Source: Lamellibrachia columna
Lineage: Eukaryota > Annelida > Polychaeta > Sabellida > Siboglinidae
Direction of reading: 5' to 3'
DNA length: 64,000 nt
NCBI GenBank assembly: GCA_963662155.1
Contig: OY759275.1
Span: 4,166,706 to 4,230,705 of the forward strand
Numbering within the stretch: the stretch's first letter is position 1; the number at the start of each line of letters is the position of its first letter. The notes below the pieces were generated by a model, which made no database searches, was not told the origin of the DNA, and saw only the letters and a list, made by a program, of their open reading frames with translations. Below are positions 1 to 12,528 of this stretch, one piece after another. The translations under genes were made by a program, and so were the position numbers.

Positions 1-211
1 TGTGATTTTACATTTGTCTAGTTTAATTATTAATTGATCAACTTGTGATTTTAGTTAATTTTAATTGTTTTCATTTAAATATGTCTGTATCGATATATGC
101 ATTTATAAATGTTTAATTGTTACATTTGACATTTTGTGAAACATTGTAGTGCTTCAGAACAATTATTTGGATGGGGCAGTTTGTAAGAAATGTAATAATA
201 TCTGTAATTAC

Positions 212-3200
212 CTGATGCAGCGTGAGTCCTCATATGCATTACTAAGCCGCCTTTCTTCTTGAAGGTGACATTGCACACATCACACACAAGTTGCTCTGAA
301 AACATTTATTTGTACCTGTAGAAACAATACTTAATATTAAGCTTAATGTTTGGACATAATATGGAAAAAATAGACGGATGTAGGGAACATGCATGTAATG
401 GAGACGGTGGTAGATACAAAGAAGGACATGTAGGGAGAGGAGACAAACTGGATATCACAGACAGTTGAAGAGCTATGGCGAACAGAACATGTTGGATGTG
501 AGGGATCCATTCAGTTGACGCAACAATGTATTGGGTCTAACAGCAGAGAAAGCATAATTATACTAAATATAGCTCAAGGCTTACTGCTACATACCTTGTG
601 TTTGGGAAGTCATAGAGGTAACGCATCTCGGCTTTTTGAGATATCCAACTGCAACAAGCATTACATAGAAACAAAACAGTTAAACATTCATTCTGGCAAA
701 ACTCTAAAGACACTTCAGTAACAATATCAGATAACATAAGTATAAATAAAGAAAACTTAAAATTAGTTCTACAAAGCAATACTTCAATAGTGCTTATCCT
801 ACTTTAATTTATTAGTCTTGTCATGTATAACATAATAAAATGGCATTCGTTATTTTCCTAGTTTGCACTAAGACTACTGATAGTAGCTATACTCACAGCT
901 AAATACTGTGCTTGCACAATAATCTCTTGAAGCCTCACCTGCAAGATAACAGTATAACATACACAATAACATATACAAGGCAATAAGAGGTGTATCAATG
1001 ATGTGTCATTGTTTAGTTCAGGATTGGCAAACATATAGATATTATATATAGAACATATAGAATTATAATTAGTGTTCAATATATCCTCACTGCCTGGGAC
1101 AAAGTCTTCATCCTCTGCACTGTCATCCAGCCTGTTGCCTGTATTACTCCCTGCAGCAATCTCTGGGGTAACTGACTTCTCTTCATGACCGTCCGTACCC
1201 TACAAATAATAGATAAGTAATTTATTCGTTAAACCTAGACAATTATGTTATCATTATTTTCAATTATCAGAAGTAGGACATGGAAACAATGCCATCGTAA
1301 TTATATTGTAAGCAAAATAATTACAACAACAAATTGTGTATATCACACAGGGTTGGCAATTTCCCGAGAAAAAACGGTTTTGGACAGCAGCTACTAAACC
1401 GCCTAGGTCTCACTAAAGCAGCAAAACCTGTGTCATGTCATGCTGCGCAATAACATTAAACGGAACTACATCAGGTTCAAGCTAGATTTACGAACTTACC
1501 TGCAATTGCAAACATGTGCAGATAATCAATTTGTAATACAGATTCAAATATAATCCTTTTAAGAGTTTTCCAGTTTTGTAGAACTATTTAAGGTTTTCCC
1601 ATGTCGGTTTTTACCAGTATTTACCGCCCAGTATTTACCGGGGTGGGAAAAAGTTGCCAACCCTGATATCACATTATGACTGTGCTAAAATGTTGAAACT
1701 TGCAGTAATAATTTCAATAAAACGGTGATGAAAAAACACATCTTAACTTACAACTTCTTCACTTTCATCATCAGTGAAGGGATTCGAAATGAACTCATCT
1801 GCAAATTAATATTTTATAATTTTTAATATGATTCAGCAAAGAAAAATAATAGACATAAACAGGTCTGGATTCAGGATGAACTGCCTGTTCAGCTTTAATT
1901 TGTGATGTATTTCCATGCCCCTTCCAACATTAGTAAATAATGTGCATATGGTGCTAATGAGCAGACCTGTTAATGCCTACACGTTAACAATTCACACCAT
2001 ACTTTAAACAATGAAACTGGCAATTGCTAATGTATTATATTAAAAAATATCAATAAGTAGTAGAACATTATTGTATTATGGTATATGTTACTGGCTATGC
2101 TTAATAATTAATTCAGGCAATGTAGGTAAACATGCATCCTCTTCTAAAAACAATTGATTATATAAAACTTTCCCAAAACAATATTAACATGTGAAATAAT
2201 GAAAACATTTAGCAAATAGCTTTCTTCTTCCACAACAGGTATATATTTGATTAATTCCGAATAGTTAGTATAAAATAATATGAATAACATATCTACAATG
2301 CTTAGTATACATAATACAGCTCAAACCTTAATCAACATCATTCAACGTTTTAGAAAAATAAAACTGGCATTATACACATGGAAATATGTTTACACATAAG
2401 AGCTACTTTAACATGACACTAGTTGTAACAAAAAACCTTAGTAATAAATTACCATTAATTGTACTGCAGTACATCCTATCCAAAATGTATGACTACAAAC
2501 ACAATCCTTTGCAAATACTTGTCGTTTTCATATAAAACAACTGACACATAAATTTAAAGTGACAACCATGCAAGGGTTAACCACCTTTCTTTATAGTAGA
2601 AAGGTAAACAGAAAATAGTAGTCTTTTTTAATTGTTATGTCGTTATTATATTATTTCGAGAATATACGGCGTACAAGTTAATTACCTCAATATTCTTCTG
2701 CCACAGTTTCATTAGAGGGTATCCATGCAGAATCTCTTCCCCAACTACAATGTCTTGTTTTGCAAATAAAACCAAGAGAGGGCTATTCACAAAGACAAGC
2801 TTCTTCATCATTGAGTCGGCGTTAGTGCATGTACTTCTGACTAAATGACCTAGCCGGTCGAAGGTCTTCGTTGCATCAATGCTGTAAACAAAAGTGCGAC
2901 AACATTTTAAAGTATAAGATAATTTTAGTATATATTATGTGCAATCCCTGGTGAAAACTCACAGAATACAGATATATATTTAAGACAGATGATTTACATA
3001 AACTCACCCATACTCTTTCTCATTGTGGTCATACAAGCACATGTAGCACCGTCGCCCCTTCTGGTATTCTTTCTCTCTTCTCTGAGCTTCCATTCCAGAG
3101 ATGTGCTCCCCAGCATATTGCAGGATAAACTCTCCTCTGTGTATATGCTTAGTAGCAAAGACACCTCCATCTCCTGGCACGTACATAGTACATATATAAC

Positions 3201-3770
3201 TATCAAGTACCAAATAATAAAATGAAGCATCATATATTTAGGATTTAGTTATATATATGGCTAACATGGTTTGAAAAATATTGATTCAAACTATAGTTCT
3301 CAAACTCAGCAAACAATTGTGGATGAACACCTGTCCAGGATTCAGTGTCTTCTAGCTAACATTTGTATTCTAAATCTCACTTTTTTGTAATTATGATGAT
3401 ACCAAACTGAGCTTACCTCTTATTTTTGACAATGGTCTATATTCAAATTCGTCTGGATCTAACCCGATGTTGACCCACCATTGTGCCTTTTCGTTTGGAG
3501 AACAAACTCCACCGCTTGACTGCAACCAATGACATCCATAAGGCTTCATGTAGTACAACATGTAGTGGATTGCAAATATTTATTTGTGAACTATGATCAA
3601 GTTTAACATAATTTGAATGTTCTTATACAGAAGACAACATGAAAAGGGATCATTGGTACAAATACTAATAATAAGTAAGTAGGTGTATTAATAGTTATAA
3701 ATAAATACCTTTGTGGGTGCAATACTAGCCTTGAGCTGAAATTGTTAGACATATTGTTATATACACACAC

Positions 3771-3826
<56 letters not shown>

Positions 3827-4051
3827 AACATATATACACGTACATAGGATTACTGCAACAACACTTTTTTGATGATAGTAAATATTACTATGATGAAAGT
3901 AAACAACATAAATTATATAGTAATTAATTAAACTTTTCAATGCCTGTTCTGTGTCAAATTCATTTGGTAGTATTTTGGAAAGACAGATTTCACATGAAAA
4001 TACTGTGAATTAATGTAGACTTACCATCTGCTTGCCACGTGATGTTGCCAT
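212..4051 (-). CDS. SET-domain / C2H2 zinc-finger protein, multi-exon, 3' end outside window
   Basis: Coding exons on the minus strand, 5' to 3': 4025-4051 (ATG at 4051, MATSRGKQM), 3709-3735, 3417-3519, 3008-3173, 2686-2881, 1752-1798, 1091-1199, 897-938, 595-648, 212-295. All have GT donors and AG acceptors, and phases agree except between 2686 and 1798, where an exon may be missing. Exons 4 and 5 encode a SET domain of KMT5A (PR-Set7) type: GVFATKHIHRGEFILQYAGE, then IDATKTFDRLGHLVRSTCTN, then IVVGEEILHGYP. The usual NHS core motif reads RSTCTN, so catalytic activity is uncertain. Exons 6-8 are acidic (DDESEEV, DSAEDEDFVPG). The last exon holds a C2H2 finger (CDVCNVTF...HMRTH). The role is inferred as chromatin-associated protein-lysine methyltransferase or DNA-binding regulator. 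The gene runs off the left edge. Confidence 0.7.
1348..1665. mobile_element. Non-autonomous hAT-type MITE (318 bp)
   Basis: The element begins CAGGGTTGGCAA and ends TTGCCAACCCTG, perfect 12-bp terminal inverted repeats. It is flanked by an exact 8-bp duplication ATATCACA (1340-1347 and 1666-1673). Eight-base duplications and CAGGG-type ends are hallmarks of the hAT superfamily. There is no coding capacity. It sits in an intron of the SET/zinc-finger gene. Confidence 0.85.
3776..3822. repeat. (TA)n microsatellite
   Basis: Uninterrupted TA dinucleotides inside an intron of the SET/zinc-finger gene, flanked by short CA runs. Confidence 0.9.
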
Positions 4052-4418
4052 AATTACCTTAAAACAATATAAATACTGCTATATTAATTGACACATGTAT
4101 AACTATAATAACGATGTTACTGTAAAGGTTTGGAATTGGTGGAAATGAACTGACGATATAAGAGATAGACAATACAAATATGCACTACTTCTTTACAGAG
4201 ACATGAACTTACAGTAGTAGTTATCCACACTCGATTATCTAACTTACACATATAATTTATATAGTACATATACGCATATTTGGAATGCAACAGAATTTAA
4301 CTTAACATGCAAACGCTGATACTTTCGCTCGGACACGCCACCACTTCGTATAATTAAACAGGAACGGTCTTATATTTATATAAACAATAAACTCACTAAC
4401 AAAACGAACAGAACTCAC

Positions 4419-4480
4419 CCGTCTCCGTGTAATTTCAACAGCGGATGTCACCGTCGGAAGTCGTTTATGTCGTCTCTGGG
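4419..4480 (-). other. 5' untranslated exon of the SET/zinc-finger gene
   Basis: On the minus strand a GC-richer segment ends in a good donor (GG|GTGAGTTC, GT at 4418-4417). A short intron then leads to TTTTAAG and, a few bases on, the ATG at 4051. This fits a non-coding first exon; the 5' limit is a guess. Confidence 0.4.
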
Positions 4481-4679
4481 GGCAACTCGCCCCAAGGTCA
4501 AGGACAACAAGGACAACATGGATAAAATATATTTCACCATACTATATATATATTTGCAAACTTCTGTATTTCTTCATGGGCTACAACTAAACTTGCACAC
4601 CACGTTGACAGTTAATACCGGAGACTTCATGCAAAAGTTGGGGTCAATACGACAAAATAATGTTATTGGAGATTTTTAG

Positions 4680-4937
4680 GCATGTACCAAAATGGTCGGT
4701 CTGCAAAAAAGCGAAAAAAATTAACTCTACATAACTGTCCAAATAAGTAAAATGTTAAGGAAAATAACTGATTTTCAACATTATTATATAGTATGCCACG
4801 TAAATACATGATAAAAACACATCACACGTTTCTTTCCTAATTATGAGAGGTTTTGACTTTTTTGGAACATGGGTGATGGTCCAAAATGTTAAAATGTCCC
4901 AAAATAGTCGCAAGATTGTTCCAAAATGGCCGGTATC

Positions 4938-4968
<31 letters not shown>
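4680..4968. repeat. CCAAAATGG-motif repeat ending in (TA)n
   Basis: Non-coding. Variants of CCAAAATGGTCGG, GACTTTTTTGGAAC and TCCCAAAAT recur and end in a TA run at 4941-4967, just left of Polinton copy A. A diverged inverted counterpart lies at about 52,300-52,740. It may be an old MITE family. No gene is visible between 4,480 and 5,034. Confidence 0.4.
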
Positions 4969-4971
<3 letters not shown>

Positions 4972-5066
4972 CGTGTCTTTATTTGTATGAATGCTAACTA
5001 ATACATTCTCCTATCACAATCGTTCTCCAATTTTTGCACACCTATTTCGTCGCATCACCAGCAACA

Positions 5067-8000
5067 ATGACATACACATGTTCAAAATGCAACAAAGTGT
5101 TTGCTAGAAATTACCATATGCTAAGACATATAAGAACGACGTATAATTCCACCATCACCACCGTTTCGTCACCATCAGTATGCATAAAATGTGGTAAGGT
5201 GTTCACAAATCATTACAACTTACAAAGGCATGAAAGAACAGTTTGTGTCGACGCCGTTTCACCACCATTGCCAAAAAGAGCGAAAAGGGAAGATACTACA
5301 CCCCGCCACCCGTTCATTTTCGAAGATCCCATCGACCCACCCGATCGATTTCCCTTTCCCGACGCTCTGTCAACAGATTTGTTAGAGGTCGTCCGCAACA
5401 ATTGGTCCTCCATTAGGACACGCGTATCCAGAGGTCCTCTCCAGACCAGGGTAAATTATAGACTATGCAGTCTAGATACGGCTACTCTAGAAACTCCATT
5501 GAAGACCATGTTCGAACAACAGACCAATGCTTTCAAAATCAACTTAAGTTATGGATTTGTTTTGAAAAACAAAAACACAGGATGTTATAGGTACTATCAT
5601 TCCTCCTGCAATTGCTGCGGTCGATATCTGGACGAACCCAGTCTCATCAAAGACCGTGGTGATTTTGATGTTTTTTTAGGTCGTATAAAACAAAATGACA
5701 TCTTGCAGTGGGCGTTAAGGCAGATAACCGATTCGCAATGGGTGTGCGAATTGGAGACAAATATCACCATTTTATTAATAAAATCATAAATTATCCAATT
5801 GGGTGCGTTAGCATGAATCCCCTGCCGACATACGTTAAGAAGAATAAAGCCGTCATCGGTCTGGAAAGAGAACCTATCAATGGCAAGAGGTACAACGATA
5901 ATTTGTAACTCTTTAGATGTATAGCTCTTCATCAGGGTGATGACGTCCGTCATTTGAAATCTGCCGTTGAGAAAATTTACGAGACGTACAAACAGGATGA
6001 CGATGTACCCATGGAAGAATTTGCCGGAAATACACTCGATGACCTCTATTGCATAGAGACCACTTTCCAAACGAACGTGTGCGTTTATAAACTCGTCGAG
6101 TCTGATGATGATGACGGAAAGAAGACCGCAAATCTCGTACGTCGATCGTTGTGCCATTATTCTGACACGATGTATCTCAATCTTCACGAGACACACTTTT
6201 CGTACATACAAAACATTCAAATGTACTGCCACTCATACAGATGCCGGATGTATGGCGAGTGTTTGTTTTTAAAAAAAACATATGAATTGAGCCGACACGA
6301 GCGCACGTGCACGGGAGGTGTGCGTCGGGTCTATCGGCGGCGTGTACCATTCGAATCCATCGGTGTTCGAACGTCTTGACGACGAGAACATTCGAGTCCC
6401 CGAATCGTTACGGTACTATCCGTACCGAGCCACCTTTGACTTCGAGTGTTGGTTCGACACCGCACGACTTCCGTCGGACAGCGACTAGATGCAGTGGGTA
6501 GCGCGTCACGTCCCGTTGAGCGTCAGCGTGGCATCCAACGTGCCGGGACACGAACAAGTGCAATGTCTCGGCACGGATAGAGACACCAACAAGTTGGTGA
6601 GCGCCATGATGGACATCTTGCAATCGATGAGTGACGCCGCCTAAGAAAACATAAACAATTCTTACGAGGATGTGCTAGTTCGACTGGTAAAAGCACGATC
6701 GAATTGGGACGAAACATTGCGCAATGCACAATCACCTGACGACGAGGAATCTCTTCAACCGAGCATTGCCGACGGGATGGTACACGCGACGACGGGAAGA
6801 GAATAATTTTAGACACGAGACGGCACAACTGCACTGTCAGATGGCCGTAGAATGGCTCACATGGGAAGCCACAAGCACGGGATGCGCCATACGACATCAA
6901 GTCAGTGGTCGAGAGAAGAGGATCGGTAAACTTTCGGTGGACGGGTGGTGCAGCGAGACGAACACGGCGTATCAGTTCCACGGATGTTTCTACCACGGTC
7001 ACCAGTGCTTGGGTCTAGAAACGAACGCCGTCAACGGGAGACCCAACTGCTTGCCGAGACCCGAAAGAACACCGCCTACCTACATCCCTTTGTCAAGGTC
7101 GTCGAGTTGTGGGAATGCGAGTGGAAAGAGACGAGAAGAGATCCGGTCGTGAAAAAGTGTCTGGATGCTGCCTTTCCACGACGACGCCACGTGCGGTAGA
7201 CGATGACGTCGCAACAGATCCTGAGAGGCTTGCGTGACGAAACCATATTCGAATTGATAGAATGTGATGTTTCGGTGCCGATAACATTACACGCGCATTT
7301 TTCCGAAACGCAGCCGGTGTTTAAAAACATCCGTCTGGCCCGCGACAATCTCGGACCTTTCATGCGCCGATACGCCGAAGAACTAGACATCATGACGACT
7401 CCGCGGCGCATGCTCGTGGGCAGTTTCCACGGCGACAAGATATTGCTCGCCACGCCGCTCCTGAGATGGTACTTGGAACAAGGACTCGAGGTGACGCGCA
7501 TCTATCAGGTCGTCGAGTACACCCCCATCCCGTGCTTCCGACGGTTCGGCGACGCTGTGTCCACGGCCCGACGCGAGGGAGACGTCCACCCGCACAAGGC
7601 CATCATCGCAGACACCATGAAGTTGCTGTGGAACTCGGGTTACGGGAAGACCATCACCAACGTGGATCGACATTGCGACGTGAAATACTGCACGGAGAAG
7701 GCGGCATCGCTCATGGTCAACGATAGACGGTTCCGACAACTCGACGTCGTCGTCGACCATGCGTACGATATAGCGATGAACAAGAAAACCGTCAAGTACG
7801 CCCTGACCGTACACGTGGGGTTTTTCGTTCTGCAGTATGCCAAGATGCGCATGTTGCAGTTCTATTACGACTTTATCAACAGGTATCTGGAGCGTCCTTT
7901 TTTCAATACTGCGAGATGGATACAGATTCCGCCTATTTGGCCTTGGCCAGTGAGTCCGCCGACGACCTCATGACCCCGGAACTACGAGAATATTATTTCC

Positions 8001-8446
8001 GACATCGATCCGAATGGTTGCCGTCCGAATGTTGCGACGAACATCAGAACGAGTACGTGCGCTGTCGACTCGGCGATCGTCCATGGGTCGGTGACGAGGC
8101 GTGCTGTAACGCGCGCAAGGCGTACGACAAGAGGACACCGGGTCTGTTCAAGGTTGAGTGGTCCGGTGACGGGTTCGTGGGGTTGTGCAGCAAGATGTAC
8201 TATTGTTTCGGAGCCACCGACAAGTACAGCACCAAAGTACTGAGCAAGCGTCACAAAGCCATCAACAAGGACGCGTTCCTGGAGGTGCTCGCCAACAGTC
8301 GGAGCGGAAGTGGAAAGAACCGCGGGTTCCGGGTGCATCGCTCGTCCGTGTTGACGTACATGCAGGAAAGAGCGGCTATCACCTACTTCTATGCCAAACG
8401 CGTGGTGCAAGAGGACGGAGTGAGCAGGGGTCCGGTGGACGTGTAG
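5067..8446 (+). pseudogene. Protein-primed DNA polymerase B, broken (copy A)
   Basis: Homologous along its length to the intact polymerase at 23,728-28,053. The ATG at 5067 starts two N-terminal zinc fingers (CSKCNKVF, CIKCGKVF). Breaks are a frameshift near 5765, a TAA near 5908, a frameshift near 6335, TAG at 6487, TAA near 6642, then a deletion near 6,745 of about 0.9 kb relative to copy B. That deletion removes exonuclease motifs II and III and polymerase motif A. More frameshifts lie near 7,150 and 7,910. Remaining signatures are Exo I (TFDFECWF, near 6437), motif B changed to KLLWNSGYG (near 7620) and motif C (MDTDSAYLAL, near 7919). The last 530 bases are open to the TAG at 8444-8446. 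It cannot make a working replicase. Confidence 0.9.
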
Positions 8447-8481
8447 AAAAGACGATGCACGCCGGTCGTACGGCCTGTTGA

Positions 8482-8918
8482 CGTAGTGCTAGGCGACGTG
8501 TTCGTACTCGTTATAATCACCGTCGTAGGTTTGTTGTTCGCAAGCGTTATAGACGGCGAATTTCTTGTAAGAGTAGACGTGCTAGAACCTATCGTCGTAG
8601 AGCACACTGCTATATTCGTAATGTGCAGCTTGGATCTTATTTCATTGCTGGTGCAGGAGAGTGGACTTGCTTTAATTCGAAGTTCTCGTTTACGGAGTTT
8701 CCTTACCAACTTCGTTTTCCCTGGTATGATAACTTTGATCAGGTTAAGGTACTGTCTGTTACATACAAGATATGGATGATGTTAGTCCTGACCAATCAGT
8801 GTCTCAAGGTGATGCTTTGGTTCCTGTCATGAGTGTTCCTAAATTCCGCAAGAGTTACGATCCCGAAATTTCAAAGAACATTTTCACCTGCAGTGTTGTC
8901 TATGCATTCTACATCTAA
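8482..8918 (+). pseudogene. Arginine-rich capsid-like protein, frameshifted (copy A)
   Basis: The frame opens right after a TGA and begins with about 48 residues, roughly 40% arginine (RRRVRTRYNHRRRF, RKRYRRR). A beta-rich stretch follows (FSFTEFPYQLRFPWYDNFDQ, KVLSVTYKI), then a segment ending SVVYAFYI before TAA. This layout, a basic nucleic-acid-binding arm and then jelly-roll-like strands, is that of circovirus/cyclovirus-type capsids, though the frame (about 146 codons) is shorter than those proteins usually are. A 4-bp deletion near 8775 relative to copy C shifts the frame. No ATG is visible at the expected start. The virus assignment is inferred from composition and pattern only. Confidence 0.5.
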
Positions 8919-9316
8919 AACGATTGTTGTAGTCGGAAAGCGCGTCATCAGTATTAGCGATAAACTATATAAACTCAAGGTGATGCTTTGGTTCCTATCA
9001 TGAGAGTTCCTGAATTCCGCAAGAGTTACGATTCCGAACTTTCAAAGAACATTTTCACCTGCAGTGTTGTCTATGCATTCTACATCTAAAACGATTGTTG
9101 CAGTCGGGAAGCGCGTCACCAGTATTAGCGATAAACTATATAAACTCAAGGTGATGCTTTGGTTCCTGTCATGAGAGTTCCTGATTTCCGCTGGAGTTAC
9201 GATCCCGAACTTTCAAAGAACATGTTCACCTGCTGTGTTGTCTATGCATTCTACATCTAAAAACGATTGTTGTAGTCAGAAAGCGCGTCATCAGTAGTAG
9301 CGATAGACTATATAAA
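8803..9316 (+). repeat. 171-bp tandem repeat, three units
   Basis: Units start at 8803, 8974 and 9145 (171, 171, 172 bp). Each carries the last codons and stop of the capsid-like frame, then CAGTATTAG (AGTAGTAG in the third unit) and TATATAAAC at its end. The third unit leads directly into the ATPase promoter. Copy C has only two units, so number varies. Confidence 0.9.
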
Positions 9317-9366
9317 CAGGACGTGTAGAAAAGGCGATGCACACTGATCGTCTTTCATAAGTGACC

Positions 9367-9979
9367 ATGGACGTACGGTGGAAGCATCCTTTCACATGCA
9401 TCGTCGCCGGACCGACGGGATGTGGTAAAAGTACTTTCGTGACGCGTATGCTGCATCACGCTGCTACGATGATCGATCCACAACCCGAACGGATCACGTG
9501 GTGTTACGGAGAATGGAAAGAGGCCTACGCAACGATAGACTTAGTCGACATGCAGTTCCACGAAGGGTTGCCGAGTGCGAGCATACTCGATTCGACAACG
9601 AAGAACCTCATCATCACAGACGATCTCAAGGCGGAAACGGACGAACGGGTCACGACCTTGTTCACTAAAAAAGTCATCACAGGTACACGTCCGTGCTGTA
9701 TCTCGTACAGAACTTTGTACCCTAAAAACAAGGAGAGTTGTACCCTCAGTCTGAATTCTCAGTATATGGTGGTGTTCAAGAATCCTCGTGACGCATCGCA
9801 GATGTCGCATTTGGCTCGGGCGCGCGAAGTTCGTACAAGAGACTTTTAAAGATGCCACGTCGGTACCGTACGGTTATCTATTGGTCGATCTCAAACAGGA
9901 CACACCCGAAGACATGCGTCTGCGCACGGCCATCTTTCCAGACGACGGTGTTCAGTACGTGTACTTACCGAAGGTATAA
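9367..9979 (+). pseudogene. FtsK/HerA-type packaging ATPase, broken (copy A)
   Basis: Starts MDVRWKHPF and keeps Walker A (GPTGCGKST) and a Walker B-like ITDDLK. Relative to copy B, one A is missing in the run near 9668, so the frame changes after FTKK. An extra base near 9715 brings it back, and a 14-bp deletion near 9815 breaks it again (SHLARAREV). The C-terminal part (GYLLVDLKQDTPEDMRL...YVYLPKV) is still recognisable to the TAA at 9977-9979. The family pumps viral DNA into capsids. The A-run lesion is shared with copy C. Confidence 0.85.
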
Positions 9980-10016
9980 AAAGACCGAGTGCGTGGATCG
10001 TCTCTTCATTCGTACC
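9975..10016 (+). promoter_or_regulatory. Stop-overlapping TATA promoter (basic-protein gene, copy A)
   Basis: TATAAAAA overlaps the ATPase stop TAA. CTCTTCATTCG follows about 29 bp later, and the ATG lies 42 bp after the box. The same arrangement occurs at equivalent positions in copies B and C. Confidence 0.65.
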
Positions 10017-11232
<1,216 letters not shown>

Positions 11233-11271
11233 GGTGCTGTGATACGTGTCCATAGCACAGTGTGCGCTGCG

Positions 11272-11409
11272 ATGTTGAGCGATCCACAGGACACGTACCG
11301 TTCCGTCGTCGTTGCGCTAATTTGCTGTGGACTTTACGTGCTCGCCGACGCTACCGCTCAACGTCTTCTACTAGTAGGGTCACTATTCGGGATATGGTCT
11401 CACTACTAG
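11272..11409 (+). CDS. Small membrane protein 1 (copy A)
   Basis: 45 residues: a short polar N-terminus (MLSDPQDTYR), then two close hydrophobic stretches (SVVVALICCGLYVLA and LLLVGSLFGIW). Copy C has the same frame with few changes (61,863), which argues that it is real. Its last codons overlap the start of the next frame. A role in the virion membrane or host membrane is only a guess. Confidence 0.5.
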   Translation: MLSDPQDTYRSVVVALICCGLYVLADATAQRLLLVGSLFGIWSHY

Positions 11410-11546
11410 ACTATCGATCCATCACCGTCGTTGTGGTCGTGGTAGTGTATGTTCTGCTTTACGTCAATACCCGTGCTACGCAGTCAACGTCACCATCATC
11501 ACCACTTTCAAACCATCGGATATATTTTAATGGCGTCGAGGAATAA
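11394..11546 (+). CDS. Small membrane protein 2 (copy A)
   Basis: About 50 residues with one valine-rich membrane segment (ITVVVVVVVYVLLYV) after MVSLLDYRS. It begins inside the last codons of membrane protein 1 in another frame, an overlap also seen in copies B and C. The C-terminus differs from copy C because of an indel near 11490. Confidence 0.45.
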   Translation: MVSLLDYRSITVVVVVVVYVLLYVNTRATQSTSPSSPLSNHRIYFNGVEE

Positions 11547-12498
11547 ATAAATGAAGAGGGTCTACTTCGAACCGAAAAGTAACGGAGGTGTCGACACAAA
11601 CCGGCGAGACGTCATTTCAGGAGACGATGCTTCGTCGTTGGAGGTCCACGTCAGCAGTGGCAGGCCGATCTCGAATTTAAAAAACGACAACGACGGTATG
11701 ACCTTTCTCCTCACGGTGATCGACGTTTTTACGAAAGTGGCTTGGTGCGTTCCGCTGAAGAACAAATCCGCAGCATCGTTGGTGAAGGCGCTGAAAAGCA
11801 CGTTCACCGAAGGTTGGCAAAAGACGTTGCAGACAGATCAAGGACACGAATTTCTGAATCGGTCCGTTCAGGCTCTGTTGAAGAAGTACGGCATCCACCA
11901 CTTTTCCACTCACAACGCGGAGACGAAATCGAGCATCGTCGAAAGATTCAACAGAACGTTGAAGACGCGTATGTGGCGATACTTCACGAAACAGCAGACG
12001 TGGCGATTCATCGACGTCCTTCGGGACTTTGTGCACTCGTACAACAACACCCATCACTGTAGCATCGGCATGACTCCGTCACAGGTGAATGCAAAGAATC
12101 AAGAAGAGTTGTGGCAGAGTATGTACGGTCACGACGGTAAGGGCGAGCCCAAGTTCCGTGTGTCCGATCGCGTGCGCATCAGTAAGTTCAAGAGACTGTT
12201 CGAAAAAGGCTACATGGCGAATTTGAGAGAAGAGATGGTCACCATACACGAGGTTCACATCTCCGATCCACCCGTGTACCGTTTGATCGACGATCTCGGA
12301 GAAGTGCTGGACGGCACCTTCTACGAACCAGAGCTGCAGAAGGTGTCGGTACCCGTCGATAAAGTGTACCGCATGGAATCGGTACTGCAGCGCTGCAAAG
12401 TGGGTAGACGAACGGAAGCTTTGGTGAAATGGTACGGCTACTCCTCCAAATTCAACAGCTGGGTCGATGACAAGGCGCTCGTTCGCTATAAAGTCTAG
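11530..12498 (+). pseudogene. Chromodomain integrase, broken (copy A)
   Basis: The expected start (MASRNK) is stopped by TAA at 11548. A frame reopening at MKRVYFEPK runs to 12498. Compared with copy B, about 40 residues before the core are missing, and an 11-bp deletion near 11675 relative to copy C puts the first catalytic Asp motif (WQADL) out of frame. Second Asp (QTDQGHEF) and Glu (SSIVERFNRT) motifs remain. The C-terminal chromodomain is intact (ESVLQRCKVGRRTEALVKWY, FNSWVDDKALV). Retrovirus-like DDE integrases of this kind insert Polinton DNA. Confidence 0.85.
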
Positions 12499-12528
12499 CC
12501 GCGCGTCTGTCGTCACTTCATTCGAACG
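12487..12528 (+). promoter_or_regulatory. Stop-overlapping TATA promoter (membrane protein 3, copy A)
   Basis: TATAAAG ends just before the integrase TAG. ACTTCATTCG follows, and the ATG is 42 bp from the start of the box. Confidence 0.6.
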
